From Sphingomonas sp. Y57 (GTDB lineage Bacteria; Pseudomonadota; Alphaproteobacteria; Sphingomonadales; Sphingomonadaceae): 44,639 nt of DNA. A program made the translations under genes and the position numbers. Under the pieces are notes generated by a model, which worked only from the letters and a program-made list of their open reading frames with translations, ran no database searches and was not told the DNA's origin. The stretch lies in the NCBI RefSeq assembly GCF_001015195.1, contig NZ_LDES01000115.1, positions 1 through 44,639 on the forward strand, read 5' to 3'. Below are positions 25,772-34,966 of the stretch, piece after piece (position 1 is the first letter of the stretch; each line of letters begins with the position of its first letter).

Positions 25772-26541
25772 ACCTGCGCCAGGTAAACCGCGAAGCCCAT
25801 CGACAGCAGCGCCTCCAGCGCGGCGTTGGCGATGGCGCCGATCGCCGAGGCGAGGCCGGTGTCGCCGATCGCGAGCTTGAGGAGCTCGCTCAGCGAGCCA
25901 ACGACGAACATTTCGATCACCGCCAGCACGATGCTGAGGAACAGCAGCAGCAGCCACACACCGAACAGCCGCAGTGCGTTGTTGCGACCAAGCTGCCACG
26001 CCCGCCGGATCGCATCGATCGCACCACGCGGCTCGACAGCGATCACCGTCGGCAACAACAACAGGCGCAGCCACAGCAGCCCGATCGGGATCATGATCAG
26101 GACGAGAAGCTGGCTGGCGAGAACTGGCGATCGGGGATCGGCCTTGAAGGTTATCGCGCCGAGAGTCGCCGCGACCACGATGGCGAGCATCACCGCGAGC
26201 ACCGCGACGCCGAGCAGGAGCATCGCCCCGAGCGCGGTCGGCAGTCGCCGCAGCGCCGCGGCGAGCGCCTCGCCGACACTGATTCCCGGCGCGAGGACGA
26301 GCAGCGACACGGCAAGGTTGCCCAACAGCATCAACAATCCGCCCGGCAGGACCAGCAGGGCCTGCCACGACGGGACGGCCTCGCCCGCGCTCCGCATGGC
26401 CATCGCCGCCTGCATGCCGCCGTCGAACAAGAGCTGCGCCGGACCGTAGACCGCCAGCGCCACGGGGATGAGCAACCCACTCTCCCGGCGCAGGAAGGCG
26501 ATCGTTTCTTCCCAGACCGTTCCCAGCGAGAAAGCCGTCAT
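25747..26541 (-). CDS. Multi-pass membrane protein of unknown function
   Basis: A 264-residue integral membrane protein with about six hydrophobic segments and short loops. The layout resembles the membrane domain of glycerophosphoryl diester phosphodiesterase-type proteins (amphipathic segment [21 protein letters not shown] between helices), but no catalytic domain is present. It shares 25 bp with the 3' end of the GNAT gene on the other strand. GGAG lies nine bases before the ATG. Confidence 0.65.
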   Translation of the reverse strand: MTAFSLGTVWEETIAFLRRESGLLIPVALAVYGPAQLLFDGGMQAAMAMRSAGEAVPSWQALLVLPGGLLMLLGNLAVSLLVLAPGISVGEALAAALRRLPTALGAMLLLGVAVLAVMLAIVVAATLGAITFKADPRSPVLASQLLVLIMIPIGLLWLRLLLLPTVIAVEPRGAIDAIRRAWQLGRNNALRLFGVWLLLLFLSIVLAVIEMFVVGSLSELLKLAIGDTGLASAIGAIANAALEALLSMGFAVYLAQVYRTLASS

Positions 26542-26645
26542 TCGAGGTTACTCCACATCTCGTCCGCGCCCCCTATCCGCCGGGCGTGCCGAGTGCAATC
26601 GCACAGCACTTGATCGATCGCGGAAAGCGGCAATATGCGGAAGGC

Positions 26646-27317
26646 ATGACCGTGAACGATGAGATCGAATGGCGGGTGACCCCCGGCCTTACCCCCTATG
26701 CCGAGACCGTCGCAGAGATGGAGGCGCGCGCCGCCGCGATCCGGGCAGGTGAGGCGACCGAGCTGATCTGGCTGCTCGAGCACCCGCCGCTCTATACCGC
26801 CGGCACCAGCGCCGAGGACGACGAGCTGCTGGTGCCCGACCGCTTTCCGGTTTTCCGCTCCGGGCGCGGCGGACGATACACCTATCACGGCCCCGGCCAG
26901 CGGGTCGGCTATGTCCTGCTCGATCTCGACAAACGCGGACGCGACGTCCGCTGCTTCGTTGCGGCGATCGAGAATTGGGTGATCGCGACGCTGGCCGACT
27001 TCGGCATCGATGCGCGCAGCGAGCCCGGCCGGGTCGGCATCTGGACCGGCCAGGGGCCGGACGAGGCGAAGATCGGCGCGATCGGGGTCAGGGTCCGCCG
27101 CTGGGTCAGCTTCCACGGCTTTTCGCTCAATGTCGATCCCGACCTGTCACACTTTGCGGGGATCGTGCCATGCGGGCTCGGCGAGTTCGCGGTGACCAGC
27201 ATGGCGCGGCTCGGCATCGGCACGGAGATGGCCGAGGTCGACCAGGCGCTCCACCGTCATTTTCCCGCGATGCTGGCCAGCCTCGGCTGCACGGTCCGAT
27301 CCCACAAGGACTCTTGA
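26646..27317 (+). CDS. lipB: Octanoyl-[acyl carrier protein] transferase
   Basis: A 223-residue enzyme that moves octanoate from ACP to lipoyl domains, such as those of the E2 protein at the left edge. Motifs: [12 protein letters not shown], the lysine in KIGAIG (K142) and the catalytic cysteine in [13 protein letters not shown] (C176). The ATG at 26646 follows GGAAGG closely; a longer start at 26586 seems unlikely because the extra residues are not typical. Confidence 0.95.
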   Translation: MTVNDEIEWRVTPGLTPYAETVAEMEARAAAIRAGEATELIWLLEHPPLYTAGTSAEDDELLVPDRFPVFRSGRGGRYTYHGPGQRVGYVLLDLDKRGRDVRCFVAAIENWVIATLADFGIDARSEPGRVGIWTGQGPDEAKIGAIGVRVRRWVSFHGFSLNVDPDLSHFAGIVPCGLGEFAVTSMARLGIGTEMAEVDQALHRHFPAMLASLGCTVRSHKDS

Positions 27318-27374
27318 GCCCCCGAGTCGTTGGCTATATCCTGCCTGCCGGAAGCCTGTGTGCGGGGAGTAATC

Positions 27375-27608
27375 ATGACGCGTCCGATCCATCTTCTTCT
27401 CATCGGCAGCCTGGCGCTGGCCGGCGCAGGCCTGACTTCGTGCGGCAAGAAGGACAGCACGGGCGACACCAACATCGTCGAGATGAACGCCAGCGACGGA
27501 TCTATGAATGACATGACGGCCGTCGAGAGCGCAACGCTCGACCAGGCGGGGGCCGCCGCAGCGGCAGACAACGGTACCACCGCGGACAATGCCGCCAACG
27601 CGATGTAG
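27375..27608 (+). CDS. Small lipoprotein, hypothetical
   Basis: A 77-residue protein. The signal peptide ends in a lipobox (LTSC, lipid-modified C23), followed by a charged then Asn/Ala/Asp-rich mature chain of 55 residues (repeats such as ADNGTTADNAANAM). No family recognised. GGGGAG is at seven bases before the ATG at 27375. Confidence 0.65.
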   Translation: MTRPIHLLLIGSLALAGAGLTSCGKKDSTGDTNIVEMNASDGSMNDMTAVESATLDQAGAAAAADNGTTADNAANAM

Positions 27609-27676
27609 TGATTACGGGTGGGGGGATGTTCGAGCACTGTCGGGCGGGCGGTTCTCTGAGGTTCGGGAGAGAAAGC

Positions 27677-28363
27677 ATGGTTCGATGGTTGGTTTCGGGG
27701 ATGGCGGCGATGCTGGCAGTGGGTCAGGCCGCCCCCGCTTCCGCCTATCTTTTCTGGGTACAGCCCAATTTCGCGGGCGGCCCGGTCACGGGTGACGAGG
27801 CCGGCCTCGGCCAGCCGCTGCCGAAGGCGACGCCGGCGGAGCTCAAGGCGCACATGTTGTGGAACATGCGCGCGGGTCTGAACGTCGCAGCACTACAGTG
27901 CCAGTTTTCACCGATTCTGCTGACGGTGCCCAACTATAACGATCTGCTGTCGAAAAATGCGGTGGAACTTAACGACGCCTACAAGACGCTGAGCGGCTAT
28001 TTCAAGCGGACCGGCGGCAAGAACTGGCAGAAAACCTTCGATAATTACACGACCAAGACTTATAACGGCTTTTCGACCATGCATGCGCAGCTGGGCTTCT
28101 GCGAGACGGCGAGCGCCATCGGCCGCGAAGCACGCAAGCTCGGCCGCGGCAAGCTGACCCAGCTCGCGATCGACCGGATGCGCGAATTTCGCAACAGCCT
28201 CATCCCCGCGGGCGACATGATCCATGCGCGCCGCCAGATCTATGTGCCGATCCAGCCGATCTCGATGGACAAGGCCTGCTGGACCAGGAAGGACCTGTTC
28301 AAAGCCGCCTGTGCCCCGCCCCCGATGCAACAGGCGAGCGCCCCCAGCGGACGCGCGGGCTGA
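27677..28363 (+). CDS. Exported hypothetical protein
   Basis: A 228-residue protein with a signal peptide ending ASA (residue 23). The mature start is YLFWVQPNFAGGPV. There are cysteines in ALQCQFSP, GFCETA, KACWT and AACAP, probably two disulfides. The central part is helical. It resembles no family I can name; it is probably periplasmic. The start at 27677 is preceded by GGGAGAG. A hairpin REP element follows. Confidence 0.7.
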   Translation: MVRWLVSGMAAMLAVGQAAPASAYLFWVQPNFAGGPVTGDEAGLGQPLPKATPAELKAHMLWNMRAGLNVAALQCQFSPILLTVPNYNDLLSKNAVELNDAYKTLSGYFKRTGGKNWQKTFDNYTTKTYNGFSTMHAQLGFCETASAIGREARKLGRGKLTQLAIDRMREFRNSLIPAGDMIHARRQIYVPIQPISMDKACWTRKDLFKAACAPPPMQQASAPSGRAG

Positions 28364-28376
28364 TAATCGAACGGGA

Positions 28377-28407
28377 ATCGCCATCCCGGCAAACGCCGGG
28401 TGGCGAT
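28377..28407. repeat. REP-like palindrome (copy D), likely bidirectional terminator
   Basis: ATCGCCATCCCGGC, loop AAAC, then GCCGGGTGGCGAT: a near-perfect hairpin (one bulged base) between the convergent ends of the exported-protein gene and queE, with one base to the queE stop. Confidence 0.75.
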
Positions 28408-28408
28408 G

Positions 28409-29041
28409 TCAGCGAATGCCCACGACCTTGTGGGTCTGGGTAGACAGCCGCCATTTCGGATGGTCCATCACATAGGCGATCGCCGCCGCACGCGCGTCGC
28501 CAAGGTGCGGGCCATCCATCGGCTGGAGCAGGAAGTGCTCGAAATCCCAACTTTCAAGGGCAGCGGGATCGATCCCTGGTTGCGGCCAGACCAGCTTGAG
28601 TTCGTTACCCGCGCGCAAGACGATGTCGGTATCCGCCTTGGGGCTGACACAAATCCAGTCGATCCCGGCGGGGGCCGGCTGGGTGCCGTTGGTTTCAACC
28701 GCTATTTCGAACCCGCGCGCCTTGAGCGCGGCGATCAGCGCATCGTCGACCTGGAGCAGCGGCTCGCCACCCGTCATGACGACAAAGGCGCCGGGTAGCC
28801 CGCCCCATAGCGCGATCGCCCGATCGGCCAACGCCCCGGCACCAGCATAGCGCCCGCCATTGTCGCCATCGAGACCGACGAAATCGGTATCGCAGAAGCG
28901 GCACTGCGCGGCGGCCCGATCCTCTTCCCGTCCGCTCCAGAGATTGCACCCGGCGAAGCGCAGGAAAACCGCGCGGCGGCCGACCTGGGCTCCCTCCCCC
29001 TGCAGGGTCAGGAACATCTCCTTGACGGCATAGCTGCCCAT
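28409..29041 (-). CDS. queE: 7-carboxy-7-deazaguanine synthase
   Basis: A 210-residue radical-SAM enzyme of queuosine synthesis. The cluster cysteines are C32, C47 and C50, a C-X14-C-X2-C pattern characteristic of many QueE enzymes rather than the canonical CxxxCxxC. MTGGEPLLQ (GGEP motif) and SPKAD follow. Its ATG shares one base with the queC stop (TGATG), so the two are translationally coupled. Confidence 0.95.
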   Translation of the reverse strand: MGSYAVKEMFLTLQGEGAQVGRRAVFLRFAGCNLWSGREEDRAAAQCRFCDTDFVGLDGDNGGRYAGAGALADRAIALWGGLPGAFVVMTGGEPLLQVDDALIAALKARGFEIAVETNGTQPAPAGIDWICVSPKADTDIVLRAGNELKLVWPQPGIDPAALESWDFEHFLLQPMDGPHLGDARAAAIAYVMDHPKWRLSTQTHKVVGIR

Positions 29042-29733
29042 CAGGCGTATACCGTCGGGTCGGCCAGCCCGGCCTCGGCAAAGCCCTTGGAGCGCAACCG
29101 GCAGCTGTCGCACAGCCCGCAATGCCTGCCGTCGGGCGTCGGATCGTAGCAGGACCAGCTCATCCCGGCGTCGAGGCCGAGACGAGCGGCCTCTTGCGCG
29201 ATATCGGCCTTGGTCATGTGCTGGAGTGGTGCGTGGATGGTGAAGCCCTGCCCCTCCACTCCCATCTTCGTCGCCAGATCGGCAAGATTCTGGAAGGCGG
29301 CGATAAACTCCGGGCGGCAGTCGGGATAGCCCGAATAGTCCAGCGCGTTGACACCGAGGAATATGTCGCGGGCGCCCGTCGCTTCGGCGAAGCCCAGGGC
29401 GAGCGACAGGAAGATCGTGTTGCGGGCCGGGACGTAGGTTGAGGGAATACCCGGCATCACCCCATCCTTCGGCACCTCGATGTCGTCCGTCAGCGATGAG
29501 CCGCCGAAGGCGCGGAGGTTGAGCGGCAGGGTAACGTGCCGGTCGACGCCGAGGGCCGCGGCGACCCGCTTCGCCGCCTCCAGCTCGACGCGATGGCGCT
29601 GGTTATAGTCGATCGTCAACGCCGCGAGCTGGAAACCCTGCTCGCGTGCGATACCGCCGGAAACCATCGAATCGAGACCGCCGGACAGCAGCACGATCGC
29701 GCGGCGGCCTTCCCTGTTCGCAATGTCAGACAT
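29041..29733 (-). CDS. queC: 7-cyano-7-deazaguanine synthase
   Basis: A 230-residue ATP-dependent enzyme that makes preQ0 from the QueE product. The PP-loop SGGLDS is at residues 17-22; the zinc-binding cysteines are C195, C205, C208 and C211 (CGLCDSC). [17 protein letters not shown] is a family block. First gene of queC-queE. I saw no convincing preQ1 riboswitch in the short upstream region. Confidence 0.96.
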   Translation of the reverse strand: MSDIANREGRRAIVLLSGGLDSMVSGGIAREQGFQLAALTIDYNQRHRVELEAAKRVAAALGVDRHVTLPLNLRAFGGSSLTDDIEVPKDGVMPGIPSTYVPARNTIFLSLALGFAEATGARDIFLGVNALDYSGYPDCRPEFIAAFQNLADLATKMGVEGQGFTIHAPLQHMTKADIAQEAARLGLDAGMSWSCYDPTPDGRHCGLCDSCRLRSKGFAEAGLADPTVYA

Positions 29734-29857
29734 GCGCCGCGCTTAGGGCATTTTCGCCGCGCGCGAAAGGGAGCCCGGACACCTCGAAAAACAGGCATGG
29801 AATTCCGAGCCGATCCTCTATGATCGGCCGCGGTCGGGGATGGCCGAGGGGAACGCC

Positions 29858-30643
29858 ATGACCTATTGTGTCGGGATAATGCTCCGTGAGGGGCTGATCA
29901 TGATCGCCGATACCCGCACCAATGCGGGAATCGACAATATTTCCACCTATCGGAAGCTCCACATTCTTGCCGAAGACGACGACCGCCTCGTTGTGGCGGC
30001 GAGTGCCGGCAACCTGTCGGTCACCCAACTCGTCCTCGGCATGCTCGCCGAGGGCCTGCCTGCGGTCGACGGTGAGGAAGGGCCACGCCGCATCGAGCAC
30101 ATGCCCACCATGTTCCAGGCAGCACAGCTCGTCGGCGAAGCGGTCATGGCGGCCGGGGCCCAGCTCAAGCCCGCGCTCTACGCGGCGGGGGTGGCTTCGG
30201 GGATATCGCTGCTGCTCGGCGGGCGTATCGGCAGTGGACCTCTCAAGCTGTTCCTGATCTACGATGCCGGCAACTTCATCGAATGCCAGCGTGACAGCCC
30301 CTTCTTCCAGATCGGTGCGTGCCAATATGGCAAGCCAATCCTCGATCGTGCGATGAACTATGACAGTACCCTCGACGAGGCGGTGAAGGTCGGCCTGCTG
30401 TCGTTCGATTCGACGATCCGGTCCGATCTGTCGGTCGGCCTGCCGTTCGATCTGATGGTGATGCGGACCGATCCCAAGCTCCCCGTCATCCGGCGGCGGA
30501 TCGAGGAGGACGATCCCTATTTCCGCAACCTGTCGGCTCGCTGGTCGATGCTCCTCAACGAGTCGCGCGCGGCGATCCCGGATCCGCCCTTCCTCAACGG
30601 CGACGCCTCGGTCGTGGAACTGAAGACTCCAGCGGAACGATAA
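29858..30643 (+). CDS. Anbu-type proteasome-like peptidase
   Basis: A 261-residue Ntn-hydrolase of the Anbu (ancestral beta-subunit) family. The protein starts MTYCVGIML; removal of Met would leave the catalytic Thr1. DTRTNAGIDNIST is the conserved block, matching the lysine/aspartate region of HslV-like subunits. Anbu proteins form lockwasher-like helical rings. In many proteobacteria the gene sits beside a transglutaminase, an ATP-grasp and an alpha-E protein; none is nearby here. GAGGGG precedes the ATG at 29858. The role is unknown. Confidence 0.87.
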   Translation: MTYCVGIMLREGLIMIADTRTNAGIDNISTYRKLHILAEDDDRLVVAASAGNLSVTQLVLGMLAEGLPAVDGEEGPRRIEHMPTMFQAAQLVGEAVMAAGAQLKPALYAAGVASGISLLLGGRIGSGPLKLFLIYDAGNFIECQRDSPFFQIGACQYGKPILDRAMNYDSTLDEAVKVGLLSFDSTIRSDLSVGLPFDLMVMRTDPKLPVIRRRIEEDDPYFRNLSARWSMLLNESRAAIPDPPFLNGDASVVELKTPAER

Positions 30644-30668
30644 AAAGAGGGCCGCCCGAGAGCGGCCC
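30642..30668 (-). terminator. Hairpin terminator at the end of the DUF3617-like gene
   Basis: GGGCCGC pairs with GCGGCCC around a six-base loop, followed on the minus strand by CTCTTTTTA. It overlaps the Anbu stop codon, so it may serve both convergent genes. Confidence 0.65.
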
Positions 30669-30692
30669 AGTGAGGCTATACAGCCTGCTAAG

Positions 30693-30785
30693 GGAGGAAA
30701 GTGTGCCCAAAGGGGAAGGCACGCGACTCCTTTATCCCATCAGGGCTAAACGAAGCATTAACCAGCCAGCCCCACGCGAGGCTGG
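30693..30785. other. Two stem-loops in a 178-bp intergenic region
   Basis: The first stem-loop is GGAG...GTGTGCC with GGCACGC..CTCC (30693-30730); the second is CCAGCC with GGCTGG (30766-30785). No reading frame here looks real. It could be a structured 3' UTR or a small RNA; the sequence alone does not decide. Confidence 0.25.
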
Positions 30786-30821
30786 ACGCTTCGACGTTCG
30801 GCCAATCGCAAAAAGGGCGGC

Positions 30822-31271
30822 TCAACGCTGACGGGCCGCGGGCTGTCCGCCGCAGGCGCCGATCCGACGGGCCTCGACGATATAGTCGAACGGCGCGTTG
30901 CGGGAGATGCCCTGAGTCTGGATCACGGCGGTACGCGGGGTCTCCACCCGCACGGTGGTTCGGCCCCAGCCGGCGCGCTGGCAGCTATAATGGACCGTCG
31001 CGATCCGGGGCCCGTTTGCGATAACGAAGCGTGAGCAGCCGAGCTGGTCATGCTCGATCTGCACCAGGTTGACGGGATCGCCGATACATATCTGCCGGGG
31101 TCCGCGCCCCTTGACCTCCAGCTGCCACAGGCCCGGCTCGAGCTGTTGGAGCGCGGCCAGCGACATGGACGCGGCCGCCCCGCCCGTCGGCGCTGGCGGG
31201 GCAGCCATCGCCGCGGGTGACATCGCGCCTGCCATCAGCACCATCACGCCGTTCCGCCACAACCAAGCCAT
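30822..31271 (-). CDS. Exported DUF3617-like protein
   Basis: A 149-residue protein with a signal peptide ending AMA (residue 23). The mature chain has the LEPGLWQLEV start and a later cysteine pair (ICIGD...LGCSRF) that recall DUF3617 proteins. A further cysteine pair may be HYSCQRAG and RIGACGG. Function unknown. GAGGGCGCAG precedes the ATG. It follows hslO on the same strand after 168 bp. Confidence 0.6.
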   Translation of the reverse strand: MAWLWRNGVMVLMAGAMSPAAMAAPPAPTGGAAASMSLAALQQLEPGLWQLEVKGRGPRQICIGDPVNLVQIEHDQLGCSRFVIANGPRIATVHYSCQRAGWGRTTVRVETPRTAVIQTQGISRNAPFDYIVEARRIGACGGQPAARQR

Positions 31272-31360
31272 ACTGCGCCCTCACGCCTGCCCAGGCGCCC
31301 CGATCCCCCGATCATCGCCGCCAGACCATCGCCCTTCGACCAACCGCCGTTACACCAAGA

Positions 31361-31419
31361 CGGGCGAAACCGATTCCTGAAGAATACTGTGTTCTCATTT
31401 CAGGAATGGGAAAAGCCCG
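31361..31419. promoter_or_regulatory. Extended dyad symmetry upstream of the DUF3617-like gene
   Basis: ATTCCTGAA (31373-31381) and TTCAGGAAT (31399-31407) are perfect 9-bp inverted repeats separated by 17 bp, flanked by CGGGC and GCCCG at the outside. It lies between hslO and the DUF3617-like gene; it could be an operator or the hslO terminator, though no U-tract follows. Confidence 0.4.
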
Positions 31420-31439
31420 CCCCATTCACCAGAGTCCGA

Positions 31440-32339
31440 TCAGATCGAATCGAGCGCCAATGAAAAGCGTTTGGCGCAGAATTCGCAATCGACATGAATC
31501 TCTCCGCGCTCATCGGCCATCTCGGTCCGCTCGTCGGGCGGGAAGCGCGTGATGACGGTGCGGATGTGTGCCGGGTCGCATCGGCAACCCCGCGCCAGCG
31601 CGACGCCGGGATAGGTCCGGACCTCGTCCTCGTTGAACAGCCGCCAGAGGATCGTGTCGATCGACAGTTCCGTATCGGCCAGTTCATCGGCGGTTACCGT
31701 CTGCGCCAGCGCCTGCACATGCTCCCACTCGGGATGATCGAGCCGGGTGTGGATCCGGTCGCGGCCCTCCTCGCCCTCGGGCAGATGTTGAACGAGCAGC
31801 CCGCCGGCAACATGGCGGCCGTCTGGCAGCCGTCGGCTCGCCAGCCGGACGAGGCTCGGCAATTGCTCCGATTGGCTGAAATAGGTTTCGGCCGCCTCGG
31901 CAAGCGATCCGCCCTCGAGCGGCACGATGCCCTGATAGCGCTCGCCGGTGACGGCCTGGTCGAAGGTGATCGCCAGATAGCCGCGGCCGAACAGCGCGAA
32001 CAGCGAGGGATCCGCGGGAATCTCCGCCAGCCGCAGGGGATCGTGGCGGATATAGCCGCGGACCTCGCCGTTGCGATAATCGGCAACCATCAGTTCGATC
32101 GCGCCGCCTTCGGCCTGTGCCTGGAGGGTCAGCTGACCCTCCTCATGCTTGAGGGTCGAGCCGAGCAGCGCGGCGAGGACAATCGCCTCGGCCAGCAGCT
32201 TCTCCACCACCGGCGGATAGCCGTGCGCGCCGAGCACGGCGTCAAGCGCCGGCCCCAGCCGGACGATCCGGCCGCGGGCATGGCGTTCGGGAATGGCAAA
32301 GCCGATGGCGGTGTCGAGAAGCTGGAAGTCGGAAGCCAC
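31440..32339 (-). CDS. hslO: Redox-regulated chaperone Hsp33
   Basis: A 299-residue holdase activated by oxidation. The C-terminal zinc-binding switch is present as C252/C254 (CRC) and C285/C288 (CEFC), the CxC...CxxC pattern. The N-terminal domain has the RGRIVRLGP start and IRHDPLRL. The start is GTG at 32339 with AGGA at seven bases upstream. It follows argF by 96 bp, with a REP element between them; argD-argF-hslO is a common alphaproteobacterial cluster. Confidence 0.95.
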   Translation of the reverse strand: MASDFQLLDTAIGFAIPERHARGRIVRLGPALDAVLGAHGYPPVVEKLLAEAIVLAALLGSTLKHEEGQLTLQAQAEGGAIELMVADYRNGEVRGYIRHDPLRLAEIPADPSLFALFGRGYLAITFDQAVTGERYQGIVPLEGGSLAEAAETYFSQSEQLPSLVRLASRRLPDGRHVAGGLLVQHLPEGEEGRDRIHTRLDHPEWEHVQALAQTVTADELADTELSIDTILWRLFNEDEVRTYPGVALARGCRCDPAHIRTVITRFPPDERTEMADERGEIHVDCEFCAKRFSLALDSI

Positions 32340-32353
32340 GTGATTATCCTATG

Positions 32354-32400
32354 GTCATCCCGGACTTGCTCCCGGATGCCGTAACAAGGTCAGGATGACG
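32354..32400. repeat. REP-like element (copy E)
   Basis: GTCATCCCGGACTTGCTCCCGG at the left and CAGGATGAC at the right; the outer GTCATCC/GGATGAC pair. It lies in the 96-bp spacer between argF and hslO, so it could reduce read-through into hslO. Confidence 0.65.
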
Positions 32401-32435
32401 GACGGCTATTTCAAGTCCGCCTCCGCCCGTAGGAA

Positions 32436-33365
32436 TCAGCCTAGCTTGCCGAGGCACCAGAGCAGCACCGCCTTCTGGGCGTGAAGACGGTTTTCCGCCT
32501 CGTCCCAGATCAAGGATCGCGGCCCATCGATCACGGCATCGACAACCTCCTCGCCGCGATGTGCCGGAAGGCAGTGCAGGAAGACGGCGTCGGGCGCCGC
32601 CCGGCCCATCCGCGCCTCGTCGACCTGGAATGGCATCATCGCCGCCAGCTTCTCCTCGGCATGCGCCTGCCCCATCGATATCCAGGTGTCGGTGACGACG
32701 ATGTCGGCGCCGCGTACCACCTCAGCGGGATCGCGCGACAGCAGCACATCGCCACCCCGGGCACGGGCTTCCGCCAGCACCGCGGCGTCAGGATCATAGC
32801 CTTCGGGACAGCCGATCCGGACAGGAAAGCCGAGCAGGCTGCCCGCCTCGACGATCGAGTGAAGGACATTGTTGCCATCGCCCAGCCACGCCCAGCCGAG
32901 CCCCTCGACGCGTCCCTTATGCTCGAGGATCGTCTGCAGGTCGGCCATGATCTGGCAGGGGTGGGAGCGGTCGGTCAGCCCATTGATCACCGGCACATCG
33001 GCATGCCTTGCCAGGTCTACCGCCTTCTGATGATCGTCGGTGCGGATCATGATCGCGTCAACATAGCGGCTGAGCACGCGCGCGGTATCGGCGATCGTCT
33101 CGCCGCGTCCCAATTGCATGCTTCCCGAATCCATGACGATCGTCGTGCCGCCGAGCTGGCGCATCGCCATGTCGAACGACACGCGCGTCCGCGTCGAATT
33201 CTTCTCGAAGATCATCGCAAGCGTGTGACCGGCGAGTGGCGCGTCGCGGTCGACGGCGCCCTTGGGCAGGCCCGCCCGCGCTTTCTTCCGCGCCACCGCC
33301 TCGTCGAGCATAAGCCGGATGCCGGCGGCGCCGGCATCGGCGAGGTCCAGGAAGCTCCGGGTCAT
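32436..33365 (-). CDS. argF: Ornithine carbamoyltransferase
   Basis: A 309-residue enzyme making citrulline from ornithine and carbamoyl phosphate. Carbamoyl-phosphate binding is by STRTR (57-61) and HPCQ; ornithine binding by the MGQ region; catalytic HCLPAHRG near residue 270. Its ATG overlaps the argD stop (ATGA), so the two are coupled. Confidence 0.97.
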   Translation of the reverse strand: MTRSFLDLADAGAAGIRLMLDEAVARKKARAGLPKGAVDRDAPLAGHTLAMIFEKNSTRTRVSFDMAMRQLGGTTIVMDSGSMQLGRGETIADTARVLSRYVDAIMIRTDDHQKAVDLARHADVPVINGLTDRSHPCQIMADLQTILEHKGRVEGLGWAWLGDGNNVLHSIVEAGSLLGFPVRIGCPEGYDPDAAVLAEARARGGDVLLSRDPAEVVRGADIVVTDTWISMGQAHAEEKLAAMMPFQVDEARMGRAAPDAVFLHCLPAHRGEEVVDAVIDGPRSLIWDEAENRLHAQKAVLLWCLGKLG

Positions 33366-34552
33366 GCCGAAGGCTCGTAGGTCCGCGCGCCGGCCGAGAG
33401 CTTGTCGATGCATTCCGCGATATGGCTCTCCTCGATCACGAGCGGCGGAAGGATGCGGACGACGTTCTCGCCCGCCGCCACCGTCAGCAGCCCGTGATTG
33501 TCACGCAAATGCGCGACGAACGCTCGCGCCTCGACCGCGTCCTTCAGCTTGATGCCGAGCATCAGGCCGAGGCCGCGGACGCTGTCGAACACGCCGTCAT
33601 GATTGGGGATGAGTTGCTCGATCGCCTGACGCAGCCGGTCGCCGGTCGCGCGGACATTGGCGAGGAATTCGTCGTTGACCGCGACCTTGAACACCGCCTC
33701 GCCCGCCACCATGGCGAGAGGATTGCCGCCATAGGTCGAGCCGTGGGTTCCGAACACCATACCCTTGGCCGCTTCCTCGGTGGCGAGGCAGGCGCCGAGC
33801 GGGAAGCCGCCGCCGATCCCTTTCGCTACCGCCATGATGTCCGGGGTGATCCCATATTGCTCGTGGGCGAAGAAGGTGCCAGTCCGGCAATAGCCGCACT
33901 GCACCTCGTCGAGGATCAGCAGCAACCCCTGCTCGTCGCAGATCTGACGCAGGCCCTTGAGGAATTCGGGCTTCGACGGAGTCATGCCGCCTTCGCCCTG
34001 CACCGGCTCCACCAGGAAGCCGGCCGTGGTGGCGTCGACCGCCGCCCGAGCCGCCTCGAGATCGTTGAAGGGCACGACCTGAAAGCCCGGCAGCAGCGGT
34101 TCGAAGCCGTCGCGCATCTTGGGCTGGCTGGTGGCCGAGATCGTGCCCAGCGTCCGCCCGTGGAAGGCGTTCGAGAAGCTGATGATCTTGGTCCGCTCCG
34201 GGTGGCCGTTCACATAATGATAACGTCGCGCCGTCTTGATGGCGCATTCGACCGCCTCGGCGCCCGAATTGGTGAAGAACACCGTGTCGGCGAAAGTCTT
34301 GTCGACCAGCTTCTGAGCAAAGGCCTCGCCCTGAGGACTCCCGTAGAGGTTCGAGGTGTGCATCAGCGTCGCCGCCTGATCGGCAATCGCCTTGACCAGC
34401 TCGGGATGGCCATGACCCAGGATGTTGACCGCGATGCCGCTCGCGAAATCGAGATAACGCTCGCCGCGCTCGCCGATCAGATAGCAGCCTTCGCCTCGCA
34501 CCGGACGCACGCCGCACCGCGGATAAACCGGCATGAGCGGGGTGATGGTCAT
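33362..34552 (-). CDS. argD: Acetylornithine aminotransferase
   Basis: A 396-residue class-III PLP aminotransferase of arginine synthesis (possibly also succinyldiaminopimelate transamination). PLP binding: D215 in LILDEVQ and K244 in [14 protein letters not shown]; also TNSGAEAVE. The ATG at 34552 is preceded by GGGAG at eight bases. A leader of about 80 nt with a terminator-like hairpin precedes it. Confidence 0.96.
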   Translation of the reverse strand: MTITPLMPVYPRCGVRPVRGEGCYLIGERGERYLDFASGIAVNILGHGHPELVKAIADQAATLMHTSNLYGSPQGEAFAQKLVDKTFADTVFFTNSGAEAVECAIKTARRYHYVNGHPERTKIISFSNAFHGRTLGTISATSQPKMRDGFEPLLPGFQVVPFNDLEAARAAVDATTAGFLVEPVQGEGGMTPSKPEFLKGLRQICDEQGLLLILDEVQCGYCRTGTFFAHEQYGITPDIMAVAKGIGGGFPLGACLATEEAAKGMVFGTHGSTYGGNPLAMVAGEAVFKVAVNDEFLANVRATGDRLRQAIEQLIPNHDGVFDSVRGLGLMLGIKLKDAVEARAFVAHLRDNHGLLTVAAGENVVRILPPLVIEESHIAECIDKLSAGARTYEPSA

Positions 34553-34601
34553 GGCGAAAACTCCCTTTCCTTCCAAATCGGTCGACCGAACTCCGAAACG
34601 C

Positions 34602-34626
34602 AAAAAGGCGGCCCTCCCGGCCGCCT
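34602..34626 (-). terminator. Terminator-like hairpin in the argD leader
   Basis: A perfect 8-bp stem, AGGCGGCC with GGCCGCCT, five-base loop, followed on the minus strand by TTTTT, sits 50 bp upstream of the argD ATG. CTCCGA and TCGGAG outside it (34591-34596 and 34628-34633) can pair in addition. It may be an attenuator, or end a transcript from further upstream. Confidence 0.6.
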
Positions 34627-34637
34627 GTCGGAGAGCG

Positions 34638-34667
34638 CATATAGTGATGTGGGCCGATCCTCGTCAA
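34638..34667 (-). promoter_or_regulatory. Probable argD promoter
   Basis: On the minus strand TTGACG (34667-34662) and TATATG (34643-34638) are 18 bp apart, a good housekeeping-type promoter. Transcription would begin near 34631, just before the hairpin at 34626-34606. Confidence 0.55.
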
Positions 34668-34966
34668 ACCCTTCATGACCTTCCGCCGCCGGAACCCTCC
34701 GAGCGACATGAGCGTGTACGACCGCGGGACAGCGCCTAATCGGCTTACGAAGGTGGCGTTGGCCTGGAACGGCGGGCTGAGCGCAGCCGTCTCTTGTGCA
34801 TCCATGGCGCGTCGAAACCTCGGACAAGGTCGGCGGCTGCGTGGCTGCCGCTGGATTGCCCGACTCAATTCCTGTCGACACCCGTCGGGAAAATACAACC
34901 GCTCGCACCAACCATCGGAGCTTCATCATACGGTCGTCGTTCGTTCCCCTCCTGTGGGAGAGAACG
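34668..34966. other. Intergenic region, 299 bp, no gene seen
   Basis: With the argD leader this makes 414 bp between argD and the small hydrophilic protein. Reading frames here use unusual codons and lack ribosome sites. It should hold the plus-strand promoter for the small protein and GFA gene, but I cannot place it. Confidence 0.4.

Noticed and set aside
29734-29857. preQ1 riboswitch upstream of queC
   Set aside because: The short leader has no recognisable preQ1 aptamer; only a small TTTTCG/CGCGAAA hairpin is seen.
34738-34790. Possible EcfG-type promoter GGAAC-N17-CGTC
   Set aside because: The -10-like part does not match CGTT and it lies about 180 bp from the next gene; too weak to list as a feature.
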